In this document: positions 48,935-60,505 of the stretch, in pieces
Layout: every line of letters begins with the position of its first letter
Numbering within the stretch: the first letter of the stretch is position 1
Assembly (NCBI GenBank): GCA_933228675.1
Contig: OW121740.1
Coordinates: 154,801,273 to 154,865,272, forward strand
From: Stomorhina lunata
Lineage: Eukaryota; Arthropoda; Insecta; Diptera; Rhiniidae
Reading direction: 5' to 3'
Length of the DNA: 64,000 bases
Notes under the pieces: model-generated
Seen by the model: the letters and a program-made list of their open reading frames with translations, nothing else
The model's database searches: none
Told to the model about the DNA's origin: nothing
Translations under genes and position numbers: made by a program

Positions 48935-49800
48935 CTCCATTTGATAATAATCTAGCACAGTGTAGTCAACAAACAGTCGTCAAAAAATCGTTAATCAATT
49001 ATAAAACAATTACCAAACAACCATCAATCAATTGTCAAATACTGGTAAAACCATCATTAGACAATCAACAAAAAATCATCAAAGAATCATCAAACAATAG
49101 TCAACAATCATCCAACAATCGTTAACTATCATCAAACAATCGTCAGTCAGTCATCAAACAGTCGTCAACAATTTTAAAACCATCATCAAACAAACGTCAA
49201 AAATCATCAAACAACAATCAAACAATCTTTAAACAATCATCATACAGTCCTAAAAAATCCTCAAACAGCAATCAAATAAGCATCGAACAACCATCAAACA
49301 ACCGTCAAACATTCATCAAACTGTCATAAACAAATTGTTAAAAATATTTAAAAAATCATCCAATAATCGTTAAAGAATCTTCAAACTACCGTCAAACAAT
49401 TGCCAGTCAATAGTCAAACAAACAGTTATCGATCAATCGTTAAACAACCATAGTCGTCAAAAATGCCTCAAAAGTCTTCAAAACATCTTTGAACAATCGT
49501 CAAAAAAGCGCCAATCAATTATCAAAAAATCGTCAAACAATCATTTGATTATTGTTTTAGGGTTGACTGGAGATTGTTTGGCAAATGTTTTATAATTGCG
49601 TGAAGATTTTTGACGATTTGTTTAAGGCCGTTTGAAGATTGTTTGATCAATCGCTAATAAATCATTACCGTCAAACAATTGCCAGTCAATAGTCAAACAA
49701 ACAGTTATCGAGCAATAGTTAAACAACCATAGTCGTCAAAAAATCCTCAAAAGTCTTCAAAAAATCTTTGAACAATCGTCAAATAAGCGTCAATCAATCA
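48935..49800 (+). repeat. Degenerate ATCAAACAATCGTC minisatellite
   Basis: A field of short units built on CAATC(A/G)TCAAA, with a period of about 10-15 bp. A larger segment beginning ACCGTCAAACAATTGCCAGT occurs at 49388 and 49667 (offset 279), and the stretch between (49540-49650) carries the unit in inverse form (GATTGTTTGA). The ATG-started frame in its left part is rich in N, Q, S and K only because of the repeat. Confidence 0.85.
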
Positions 49801-50870
49801 CCAAAAAAAAATGTACCTATATCAGTGCAGCTGTTTTCCGATTTAAGATAAATTAAAAAAGTAATTTCAAGAAAAAAATTACCATTTTCCGATTGTAAAT
49901 AGATCGAAAAAAGTAGACGTAAAAGTAGGTATGGTCTAGATAAACAGAATTTATCTAGAAACCTAACTTGGACTATGACAAACATTTAGAAAAAAAAATT
50001 TATCAAATCGGTCCAGACAGAGACACTATAATATAAAAATGTTGAGCTTACATTAATTGATTTGATGGTCGTTTGAAAAGTCCCATTAAAATTACCGTTT
50101 TTCAATTTTAGATAAATCAAGAAAAGTTTGTGTGATAATTTTTTCTTTTAAGAAAAAAAGTATATCAGTGCAGCCGTTATCCGATTTAAGATAAATAAAA
50201 AAACAGGTCAAATTTTCTTTCCGTGGAAGCTTAGAATTAATTACTAGCAACATTTAAGAAAAAAATACCATTTTACGATTTTAAATAAATCGAAAAAAAG
50301 TAGTCGTAAATGTGGGTATGGTCAATTTTGTTTATGTAGAAATCTAACTTGAGCTATGACAAACATTTGGAAAAAAAAATTTACCAAATCAGACAAAGAC
50401 ACTATAATATAAAGATTTTGAACTTTCATACATTAATTTGACGTATGGTCGTTTTGAAAAGTCCAATAAAAATCACCGTTTTCCGATTTTAGACAAATCA
50501 AAAAAGGTTGGCTTGGTATTTTTTTCTTCTAAGAAAAAAAGCAGCTATATCAGTGAAGTCGTCTTCCGATTTAAGATAAATCAAAAAAATGGTAAAATTT
50601 TCATTCTGCAATAGCTTACAATTAATGCCTAGAAACATCTGTGAAAACATTACCATTTTCCGATCATAGATAAATCGAAAAAAATTTGCGTTAACTTGGA
50701 CTATGACTATTGTCCAAATCATTCCAGACAAATACAATATAATATAAAGATGTTGCACTTCCATACATTGATTTGTCGTATGGTCGTTTTGAAAAGTCCC
50801 ATAAAAAAGAGAGTATACCGCTTTTACTTTAATTCGGAAACAACTTCTTCTTCTGTTAACCTTGACTCCC
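49801..50870 (+). repeat. Three tandem copies of a 343-385-bp dispersed repeat
   Basis: TATATCAGTG(C/A)AG followed by TTATCCGATTTAAGATAAAT-type sequence occurs at 49818, 50161 and 50546. Each unit also has ATTACCATTTTCCGAT, CTTGGACTATGACAAAC and ATGGTCGTTTTGAAAAGTCC. The end of the third unit (50734-50840) is shared with 22204-22330, so the family is dispersed. The minus-strand 139-codon frame (50498-50917) lies within the repeat and is not supported as a gene. Confidence 0.8.
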
Positions 50871-52599
50871 AGTGGAGCATAGGGCCTCGGAAACATCTTC
50901 TCCATTAGATTATCCAATGTGTGTGCTCGAGTGTGCTAACCGAGTGACCTGTATTTTCAAAAATGTACGTTCAAGTTTTCGTCATTTACACCTGTCGTAT
51001 GTTATAACTATTTCGAGCACATTATTGAGATATATATATATAAATGAAGCGAAACTGAAAAACCTACCGATCCATATCCATTTCTTTGGAATTCCTTGGA
51101 GCGGCCGAAAAATATACATACAAATAAAATTAAAAAAATTAAGTGGCGAAAACTTGTTTTTTGACAGCCATAAAATAGTATTAGAAGTTACGAAATTAAA
51201 ATTTAGAGGGCAAGGGAGTTATCCCCCAAGTGTGGTGTCTATTTCATGAAACAACGATTTTGGTAAAAATGTTAAAACTAATGAAGAAGTAGACGAAATA
51301 TGAAAAAATCTATTTTTCACGCTAAGAAAAGCTAACTTGCGCTACTAAAAATGTGTGTTCAATGTACCTGAAGTCTTGCGAGTTCAAATCCGTAATTAAA
51401 TTTTCCGAACTTTTTAGTGTTCAAATAAGTTAAAGATTTGGAAAATAAAATATTTAAAATAACTTTTACCTCTACTTTTATTTAAAGGATTCAAAACGTA
51501 AAATATTATTCGTTTATTTATCACTTTTAAAAACAATTTGTTTGTACTATTAATTTATTTTTATATAAACTAATAAATCTCACCAAAGCAGAATAATCTT
51601 ATCACTATTAAATAATTGGATTAATAATGTAAATTAATATCATTAAATTTACCCTAACGCACAAATTATGCAATTATTTACCTATAACATTTTTATAAAA
51701 AAAAAATTCAATTCCAATAGAAAAAAAACCTAGATTATGTCACGTTTAAAAATGAATCTCAGAAAAAATTAAAAACGAGTTATATTTGTTAACAAAAAAC
51801 ATGTAATTGAATGAGGTTTTCTGCACAGTGGTTTAGGTTATAAAAAAAACAAGTATTATTCACCTTAATCCACCAATGTAAATAAATACAAATAAAGCCC
51901 AAAATCTTTTTGTAATTATTGGGTATTATTAACACTTCATCACAATTTGTTATAAAAAGCCTAAATCCAAAAATGATTTTAATACTTAAACAATTAAAAA
52001 GCATATAATAATTTTTATTCACACAAATCCTTGTTTTATATCCAAATAGATCTATCTACTTTATGTTGTTATTTTTTTTTAAATCCCCTCACATAAATAT
52101 AAATCCTCACTTAACAATCGGATTTAAAATTTATTTTTATGGTTTAATTCTTCTTTTTTTTTTGTTACCCATTTCCTGTTTAAATACGAGAAATTTATGG
52201 CAATTTTATTGTTTAACTCTACAAATTTTCATTGATAACAATAAACAAATAGCAAAATGTATTTAAAAATGATTTATAAGTGACTTGGAAAAAATTATAA
52301 ATTTTTTTTTTAAATAGTCTTACAGGCACAGGCATAAACATTTATTTTATATTTTTTTTTTCAGAAATTTCAAATTATTTTAAGCTCAGTGTAAAGTAAT
52401 CCCATCAGCAGAGATTTTCTTAAATGTTAAAAAAATATACTATTTAAATGAAATTGACAAATATTAAAATTCCTTAAATAGTAGAAGATTGTTTACAAAT
52501 TTGAATTTTTATTAGATTTTTGAAATTTTAAGTTTAAATATTATTAATGAAATTTTTAAAATTTTGATTTGTAATTAATATCAATCATACGCCCTATAA
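50871..52599. other. Unassigned region
   Basis: AT-rich. A plus-strand frame at 50872-51249 (125 codons) begins in the end of the preceding repeat and has no recognisable domain. A TATATATATA run lies near 51030. The right edge holds the 21-bp motif at 52572-52592 that also flanks the next array on its right. No gene is called. Confidence 0.4.
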
Positions 52600-55500
52600 A
52601 TATTTTCTTTCAAATTGTCTTTAATTTCAAAATGTTCTGCCTATCGTCGTATTTTCTACAGAAATATCTATCAACTTTAACTTTTCTCTAGAAATATCAT
52701 CCTTAGGTCTATTTTTCTATAAAAATGTCTCATTAAGGCCAACTTTTCTATAGAAATGACTTATAATGGTCAATTTTTCTAGTGAAATGCCTTCCTAAGG
52801 TCAACTCCAATATACCTATGTTTTGTTAAGGCCAACTTTTCTGCTGAAATGTCTTCTTAAGGTCTACTTATATAGAAAAATGTCCTCGTAAGAACAAATT
52901 TTCTATAGAAATGTTTTTATAAGGTCAACTTTTCTAAAGAAATATCTTACTCAGATCAACTTTTCTACAAAAAACCAACTTTTCTAAAGAGATGTCTTCC
53001 TAAGGTCAACTTTTCTACATAAATGTCTTCCTAAGAGCAACTTCTTTATTATATTATATATATATAAGGTCAACTTTTCTATAGAAATATCTTCCTAAGG
53101 TCAACTTTTCTATAGAAATGTCGTCCTTAGGTCATATTTTCTAAAGAAATGTCTTATATAGGTCAACTTTTCTATAGAAATATCTTCCTAAGGCCACCAT
53201 ATCTATTTAAATGTCTTACTACGGTCAACTTCTCTACAGAAATGTTTTCCTTAGGTCATCTTTTCTATAAAAATGCCTTCCTAAAGCCAACTTTTCTATT
53301 GAAATGTCTTCCTAAGGTCTACTTTTCTGTAAAAGTGTTCTCGTAAGGTCAAATTTGCTATAGAAATTTCTCTCTAGTCAACTTTTTTTATAGAAATGGC
53401 TTCCTTACCTTAATATTTATACAGAAATGTCTTCCTAACGTTAACTTTTCTATAGAAATGTCTTCCTAACGTCAACTTTTCTATAGAAATGTCTTCCTAA
53501 CGTCAACTTTTCTATAGAAATGTCTTCCTAACGTCAACTTTTCTATAGAAATGACTTCCTAACGTCAACTTTTATATAGAAATGTCTTCCTAACGTCAAC
53601 TTTTCTATAGAAATGTCTTCCTATTGTCAACTTTTCTATAGAAATGTCTTCCTATCGTCAACTTTTCTATAGAAATGTCTTCCTAACGTCAACTTTTCTA
53701 TAGAAGTGTCTTCCTAACGTCAACTTTTCTATAGAAATGTCTTCCTAACGTCAACTTTTCTATAGAAATGTCTTCCTAACGTCAACTTTTCTATAGAAAT
53801 GTCTTCCTAACGTCAACTTTTCTATAGAAATGTCTTCCTAACGTCAACTTTTCTATAGAAATGTCTTCCTAACGTCAATTTTTCTATAGAAATGTCTTCC
53901 TAACGTCAACTTTTCTATAGAAATGTCTTCCTAACGTCAACTTTTCTATAGAAATGTCTTCCTAACGTCAACTTTTCTATAGAAATGTCTTCCTAACGTC
54001 AACTTTTCTATAGAAATGTCTTCCTAACGTCAACTTTTCTATAGAAATGTCTTCCTAACGTCAACTTTTCTATAGAAATGTCTTCCTAACGTCAACTTTT
54101 CTATAGAAATGTCTTCCTAACGTCAACTTTTCTATAGAAATGTCTTCCTAACGTCAACTTTTCTATAGAAATGTCTTCCTAACGTCAACTTTTCTATAGA
54201 AATGTCTTCCTAACGTCAACTTTTCTATAGAAATGTCTTCCTAACGTCAACTTTTTTATAGAAATGTCTTCCTAACGTCAACTTTTCTATAGAAATGTCT
54301 TCCTAACGTCAACTTTTCTATAGAAATGTCTTCCTAACGTCAACTTTTCTATAGAAATGTCTTCCTAACGTCAACTTTTCTATAGAATTGTCTTCCTAAT
54401 GTCAACTTTTCTATAGAAATGTCTTCCTAACGTAAACTTTTCTATAGAAATGTCTTCCTTACGTCAACTTTTCTATAGAAATGTCTTCCTAACGTCAACT
54501 TTTCTATAAAAATGTCTTCTTAACGTCAACTTTTCTATAGAAATGTCTTCCTAACGTCAACTTTTCTATAAAAATGTCTTCTTAACGTCAACTTTTCTAT
54601 AGAAATGTCTTCCTAACGTCAACTTTTCTATAGAAATGTCTTCCTAACGTCAACTTTTCTATAGAAATGTCTTCCTAACGTCAACTTTTCTATAGAAATG
54701 TCTTCCTAACGTCAACTTTTCTATAGAAATGTCTTCCTAACGTCAACTTTTCTATAGAAATGTCTTCCTAACGTCAACTTTTCTATAGAAATGTCTTCCT
54801 AACGTCAACTTTTCTATAGAAATGTCTTCCTAACGTCAACTTTTCTATAGAAATGTCTTCCTAACGTCAACTTTTCTATAGAAATGTCTTCCTAACGTCA
54901 ACTTTTCTATAGAAATGTCTTCCTAATGTCAACTTTTCTATAGAAATGTCTTCCTAACGTCAACTTTTTTATAGAAATGTCTTCCTAATAACGTCAACTT
55001 TTCTATAGAAATGTCTTCCTAACGTCAACTTTTCTATAGAAATGTCTTCCTAACGTCAACTTTTCTATAGAAATGTCTTCCTAACGTCAACTTTTCCATA
55101 GAAATGTCTTCCTAACGTCAACTTTTCTATAGAAATGTCTTCCTAACGTCAACTTTTCTATAGAAATGTCTTCCTAACGTCAACTTTTCTATAGAAATGT
55201 CTTCCTAACGTCAACTTTTCTATAGAAATGTCTTCCTAACGTCAACTTTTCTATAGAAATGTCTTCCTAATGTCAACTTTTCTATAGAAATGTCTTCCTA
55301 CCGTCAACTTTTCTATAGAAATGTCTTCCTAATGTCAACTTTTCTATAGAAATGTCTTCCTAACGTCAACTTTTCTATAGAAATGTCTTCCTAACGTCAA
55401 CTTTTCTATAGAAATTTCTTCCTAACGTTAACTTTTCTATAGAAATGTCTTCCAAACGTCAACTTTTCTATAGAAATGTCTTCCTAACGTCAACTTTTCT

Positions 55501-56340
55501 ATAGAAATGTCTTCCTAACGTCAACTTTTCTATAGAAATGTCTTCCTAACGTCAACTTTTCTATAGAAATGTCTTCCTAACGTCAACTTTTCTATAGAAA
55601 TGTCTTCCTAACGTCAACTTTTCTATAGAAATGTCTTCCTAACGTCAACTTTTCTATAGAAATGTCTTTCTGTCGTCAACTTTTCTATACAAAAGTCTTC
55701 CTATCGTCAACTTTTTTTTATAGAAATGTCTTCCTATCGTCAACTTTTTCATAGAAATGTCTTCCTATCGTCAACTTTTCTATAGAAATGTCTTCCTAAC
55801 GTCAACTTTTTTATAGAAATGTCTTCCAAACGTCAACTTTTCTATAGAAATGTCTTCCAAACGTCAACTTTTCTATAGAAATGTCTTCCTAATGTCAACT
55901 TTTCTATAGAAATGTCTTCCTAACGTCAACTTTTCTATAGAAATGTCTTCCTGTCGTCAACTTTTCTGTAGAAATGTCTTCCTATCGTCAACGTTTCTAT
56001 AGAAATGTCTTTCTATAGTCAACTTTTCTCTAGAGTTGTTTTCCTATCATTGACTTTTCTTTATAATTGTCTTCCTATCGTCAACTTTTCTATAGAAAGG
56101 TCTTCCTTTCGTCAACTTGTTTATACAAAAGTCTTCCTATCGATAACTTTTTTATAGAAATGTCTTCCTATCGTCAACTTTTCTATAGAAATGTCTTCCT
56201 ATCGTCAACTTTTCTATAGAGATGTCTTACTTTTATCAACTTTTTTCTAGAAACATCTTATTATCGTCAACTTTTCTACAGAAGTGCTTTCATATCGTCA
56301 ACTTTTCTATAACACTTTTTCATATCATGAACTTTTCTAT
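52600..56340 (+). repeat. Minisatellite 5a: 31-bp GTCAACTTTTCTATAGAAA array (~120 units)
   Basis: The monomer is TCTTCCTAACGTCAAC plus TTTTCTATAGAAATG (31 bp). It contains a near-palindrome TTTTCTATAGAAA. Variants are ordered in space: AAGGTC in the degenerate left part (about 52,700-53,400), AACGTC in the homogeneous centre (about 53,410-55,660), TATCGTC towards the right edge. Frames break because 31 is not divisible by three. A 21-bp motif, AATTAATATCAATCATACG with one flanking base each side, lies just outside both ends (52572-52592 and 56366-56386) in direct orientation. Confidence 0.97.
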
Positions 56341-57868
56341 AGAATATTTGTTTATATTTCGCTCATAATTAATATCAATCATACGCACTGAAAAATAATG
56401 CTTTAAAATTTAAATACAAAATATTTAATACCGCAAATACTTATTTCCTTCTTTTATTTACTCTGCAGATAATTCTTAAAATCTGACATTTTTACAAATT
56501 CATATAAGAATTTGTTTTTCCTGATACATAAATATAAATATATAAAGTTACTAAAATCCCTATATTTATAAATAACATTTACCAAAATATTTAATATACA
56601 AATCTTGATACTACTCCCTAAATAAAATAAATATTAGCTATAAATTTTTCTAAACTCCCAAAATTCAATACAAGTCTTTATTCCTCCTATATTCAAACAA
56701 GGATATGTTGTATTATTTATTTTCCTTTAGGATTTTTAACTTTATTTTTACCACTTTATTCAATATAAACACGAAATTTGTAAGAACATGATTTAACTTA
56801 TTCTGACTTGCGACCTTCCTTTTCATTGAATATATTTTCCCAAAAAAAAACTTATAACAAAATGCAAGAAGTGAACAACGTGTAATATTTTGCGTGCAAC
56901 TAAGAAGAAGTTGTAGGGGGGCATATGTCGTCGTGTTTATGTGTGTGTAAAAAAGTGGCAAAAACATGATAAAGTTTTTCTTTTGTAAATTGCTGTTAAG
57001 TGTAAGTGTTTGAGTTTATGTTTGTGTGTGTGTAAAATCTTATATACTAACATGCAAGTTTTGAGAGTATTTTTTACACTTTATTATTTATGACTTTCAA
57101 TTTAGTTTTATTTCAATGTATTTTGTCAGTATGTATCTTGCAACAAGCGGAGTGCAACACTTATGCAGAAATTTAAATGTATGAAAACTTTTGGACTAAG
57201 TTTTCAAAATTTCTCATATTAAAATGAGGCCAAAGTAGGTTTGAAGTTAATAAAACACTCTCGCGTATGATTGATATTAATTGTGAGTTAAAAATCAAAT
57301 TGTTTTAGAAATTTTGAAAATAAATATCTTATGAATTTTATAAAAACTCAATTTGAGAAACACATAAATCTTAAAACTCTTTCACAACGCGATACAGATA
57401 GATTGTTCCTATTAATGAGACTAAAGTTTTAAACAAGAAAATTTTGAGTTGTTGAATATTGTTGCGTATGATTGATATTAATTATGAGAAAACGCCTCCA
57501 AGCAATTTTAGGTGTAGGAATTATATTACAAAAATATTGATATTTTATATATCTTATAAGCCTAGTAAAAAAAGATTTAACTCCTTTTTTAAAACTTCTT
57601 AAAAATTTAGTTTTTTTGTTAACACCACAAACTGAAACAGCAACAATTTGCAAGGCGGGAAAAGGAACTTTAAGTAAATAAAATGGAAACACAAACTAAA
57701 TAACCATCAACTTGTTATGATGCGATCAACCAAACCTTATTATAATATGGAAAAATTGTTGCAATAAGAGAAACATAAATTTCCTTGAACTATTAGGAAA
57801 AGCCTTTGAAATTATGCACAATTTCTATAAGGGCGAAAAGAAATCATTAATATTACTTTTATTATTTG
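56341..57868. other. Unassigned spacer with inverted copies of the array-flanking motif
   Basis: The motif CGTATGATTGATATTAATT occurs at about 57263-57282 and 57464-57483, inverse to the copies that flank array 5a. (GT)n-like runs are at 56938-56948 and 57023-57033. Open frames (84 and 87 codons, minus strand) have no recognisable domain. Confidence 0.5.
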
Positions 57869-59752
57869 TTATACCTTACACAACCATAGAAAGGAAGTGT
57901 ATTAAAATTTTGTGGTATACTATAAAGTCAACTTTTCTATAGAAAGGTCTTCCTATTGACAACTTTTCTACAGAAAAGTCTTCATATGGTCAACTTTTCT
58001 ATAGAAAAGTCTTCCTATGGTCAACAATAAAGTCAACTTTTCTATAGAAAGGTCTTCCTATGGTCAACTTTTCTATAGAAAAGTCTTCCTATGGTCAACT
58101 TTTCTATAGAAAAGTTTTCCTATGGTCAACTTTTCTATAGAAAAGTCTTCCTATGGTCAACTTTTCTATAGAAAAGTCTTCCTATGGTCAACTTTTCTAT
58201 AGAAAAGTTGATTATAGGAAGAAAAGTCTTCCTATGGTCAACTTTTCTATAGAAAAGTCTTCCTATGGTCAACTTTTCTATAGAAAAGTCTTCCTATGGT
58301 CAACTTTTCTATAAAAAAGTCTTCCTATGGTCAACTTTTCTATAGAAAAATCTTCCTATGGTAAACTTTTCTATAGAAAGGTCTTCTTGTGGTCAACCTT
58401 TCTATAGAAAAGTCTTCCTATGGTCAACTTTTCTATAGAAAAGTCTTCCTATTGTTAACTTTTCTATAGAAAAGTCTTCCTATGGTCAACTTTCTATAGA
58501 AAAGTCTTCTTATGGTCAACCTTTCTATAGAAAAGTCTTCCTATGGTCAACTTTTCTATAGAAAAGTCTTCCTATGGTCAACTTTTCTTTAGAAAAGTCT
58601 TCCTATGGTCAACTTTTCTATAGAAAAGTCTTCCTATGGTCAACTTTTCTATAGAAAAGTCTTCCTATGGTCAACTTTTCTATAGAAAAGTCTTCCTATG
58701 GTCAACTTTTCTTCAGAAAAGTCTTCCTATGGTCAACTTTTCTATAGAAAAGTCTTCCTATGGTCAACTTTTCTTCAGAAAAGTCTTCCTATGGTCAACT
58801 TTTCTATAGAAAAGTCTTCCTATGGTCAACTTTTCTATAGAAAAGTCTTCCTATGGTAAACTTTTCTATAGAAAAGACTTCCTATGGTAAACTTTTCTAT
58901 AGAAAAGTCTTCCTATGGTCAACTTTTCTATAGAAAAGTCTTCCTATGGTCAACTTTTCTATAGAAAAGTCTTCCTATGGTCAACTTTTCTATACAAAAG
59001 TCTTCCTATGGTCAACTTTTCTATAGAAAAGTCTTCCTATGGTCAACTTTTCTATAGAAAAGTCTTCCTATGGTCAACTTTTCTATAGAAAAGTCTTCCT
59101 ATGGTCAACTTTTTTATAGAAAAGTCTTCCTATGGTCAACTTTTCTATAGAAAAGTCTTCCTATAGTCAACTATTCTATAGAAAAGTCTTCCTATGGTTA
59201 ACTTTTTTTATAGAAAAGTATTCCTATCGTCAACTTTTCTATAGAAAAGTCTTCCTACTGTCAACTTTCCAATAGAAAACTCTTCCTATCGTCAACTTTT
59301 CTATAGAAAAGTCTTCCTATCGTCAACTTTCCTATAGAAAAGTCTTCCCATCGTCAACTTTCCTAAAGAAAAGTCTTCCTATCGTCAACTTTCCTATAGA
59401 AAAGTCTTTCTATCGTCAAATGTCCTATAGAAAAGTCTTTCTATCGTCAACTTTCCAATACAAAAGTCTTCCTATTGTCAACTTCTCTATAGAAAAGTCT
59501 TCCTGTCGTCAAATTTCCCATAGAAAGGTTTTCCTATCGTCAACTTTCCTATAGAAAAGTCTTCCTATCGTCAACTTCCTATAGAAAAGTCTTCCTATCG
59601 TCAACTTTCCTTTAGAAAAGTCTTTCTATCGTAAACTTTCTTATAGAAAAGTCTTCCTATAGTCAACTTTCCTATAGAAAAGGTTCCTGTGTAGGGTATT
59701 ATATGGTCTAGTTGAATTAACTTTAATCTTTCTTCCTTGTTTAAAGACAACT
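57869..59752 (-). mobile_element. Diverged DINE-like element whose interior is minisatellite 5b
   Basis: The left end TTATACCTTACACAACCATA GAAAGGAAGTGTATTA (57869-57904) parallels the family-1 hairpin end TATACCCTTCACCACCATAG with GTGGAAAGGGTATTA. The right end GTGTAGGGTATTATATGGTC TAGTTGAATTAACTTTAATC TTTCTTCCTTGTTT (about 59691-59743) parallels GGTGAAGGGTATCGTATGGT and CTTTCTTACTTGTTTTTTAT. Between the ends there is almost only tandem repeat. Order, orientation and spacing from the termini agree with family 1. The match is by eye over short, diverged ends. Confidence 0.55.
57925..59688 (+). repeat. Minisatellite 5b: 31-bp TATGGTCAAC...TATAGAAAAG array (~57 units)
   Basis: The monomer is TCTTCCTATGGTCAAC plus TTTTCTATAGAAAAG, the same orientation and length as 5a and differing mainly at AACGTC/TATGGTC and ATG/AAG. 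Units change to TATCGTC in the right part (about 59,220-59,640), the same change seen at the right edge of 5a. Near 58200 a unit is broken by GTTGATTATAGGAAGAAAAG, a local inversion or slippage product. Confidence 0.97.
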
Positions 59753-60505
59753 ATAAAGTGCTATTTTTGACAAATTGCTCGTTTATGGAACATAAACGTA
59801 AAATTTAAATTGACAAATAGTCTTAATATAAGCAATTCTATCAAGCTGTCTTTCAGTTGTGCCGAAATGTCTTATTACATTACAATTGCCATAAATGCAA
59901 TACTAGAAAAAACAAATAAATCTGTTAACATTTTATGATATTTTAAAAACTATGGCACAATAAAGAAAAATAACAAAATGAATAAACATGTGAAACATAA
60001 CATTTATATCGAATGCAATGGCTGATACTTTTCCCAAAAAATATTTTATATTGTTAACGGCAGCAATACTAAATTTTGACTGACTAAATGACTGAGTGAC
60101 TATCCTGTGTATTGAGCTGATTTGTGTTCACATTATTTCTATTTTTATTTTTGTTTATGCGAAATGTTCATGTTCAGAATTTTTATTTCCTTTAAAAGGC
60201 TAAATAATATGAGTATTCTGTCATTTCTGTATCTTTTAGGATATAAAAAATTCTTGTCGTATGTTACAAACGTTAACTTTTGTTTGTTTAATATAAAAAA
60301 ATCAAAATAAATCTGATTATTTATAAAGCATATTTTTAGATTTTTAGTTATTTTGTTTATTTACTACTAGTTAAGAGCTTTTTAGGAAAATATTGCTAAA
60401 TCGCAATTTAAAATAAAGCGCATATTATGTGCTGAAAATAGTAATGGATATATAATACTTCAAATATGCTATTTACAAAATCTATTTTTATGAAGAGCCA
60501 TTTTT
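59753..60505. other. Unassigned AT-rich spacer
   Basis: Single-copy-looking DNA. A 62-codon plus-strand frame has no recognisable feature. Confidence 0.4.

Noticed and set aside
50498..50917. 139-codon minus-strand frame as a gene
   Set aside because: It lies across the end of a tandem dispersed repeat, related shorter frames occur in neighbouring units, and no domain is recognisable.
50872..51249. 125-codon plus-strand frame as a gene
   Set aside because: It starts in repeat sequence, overlaps the opposite-strand frame, and shows no known motif. Kept only as a note in the region description.
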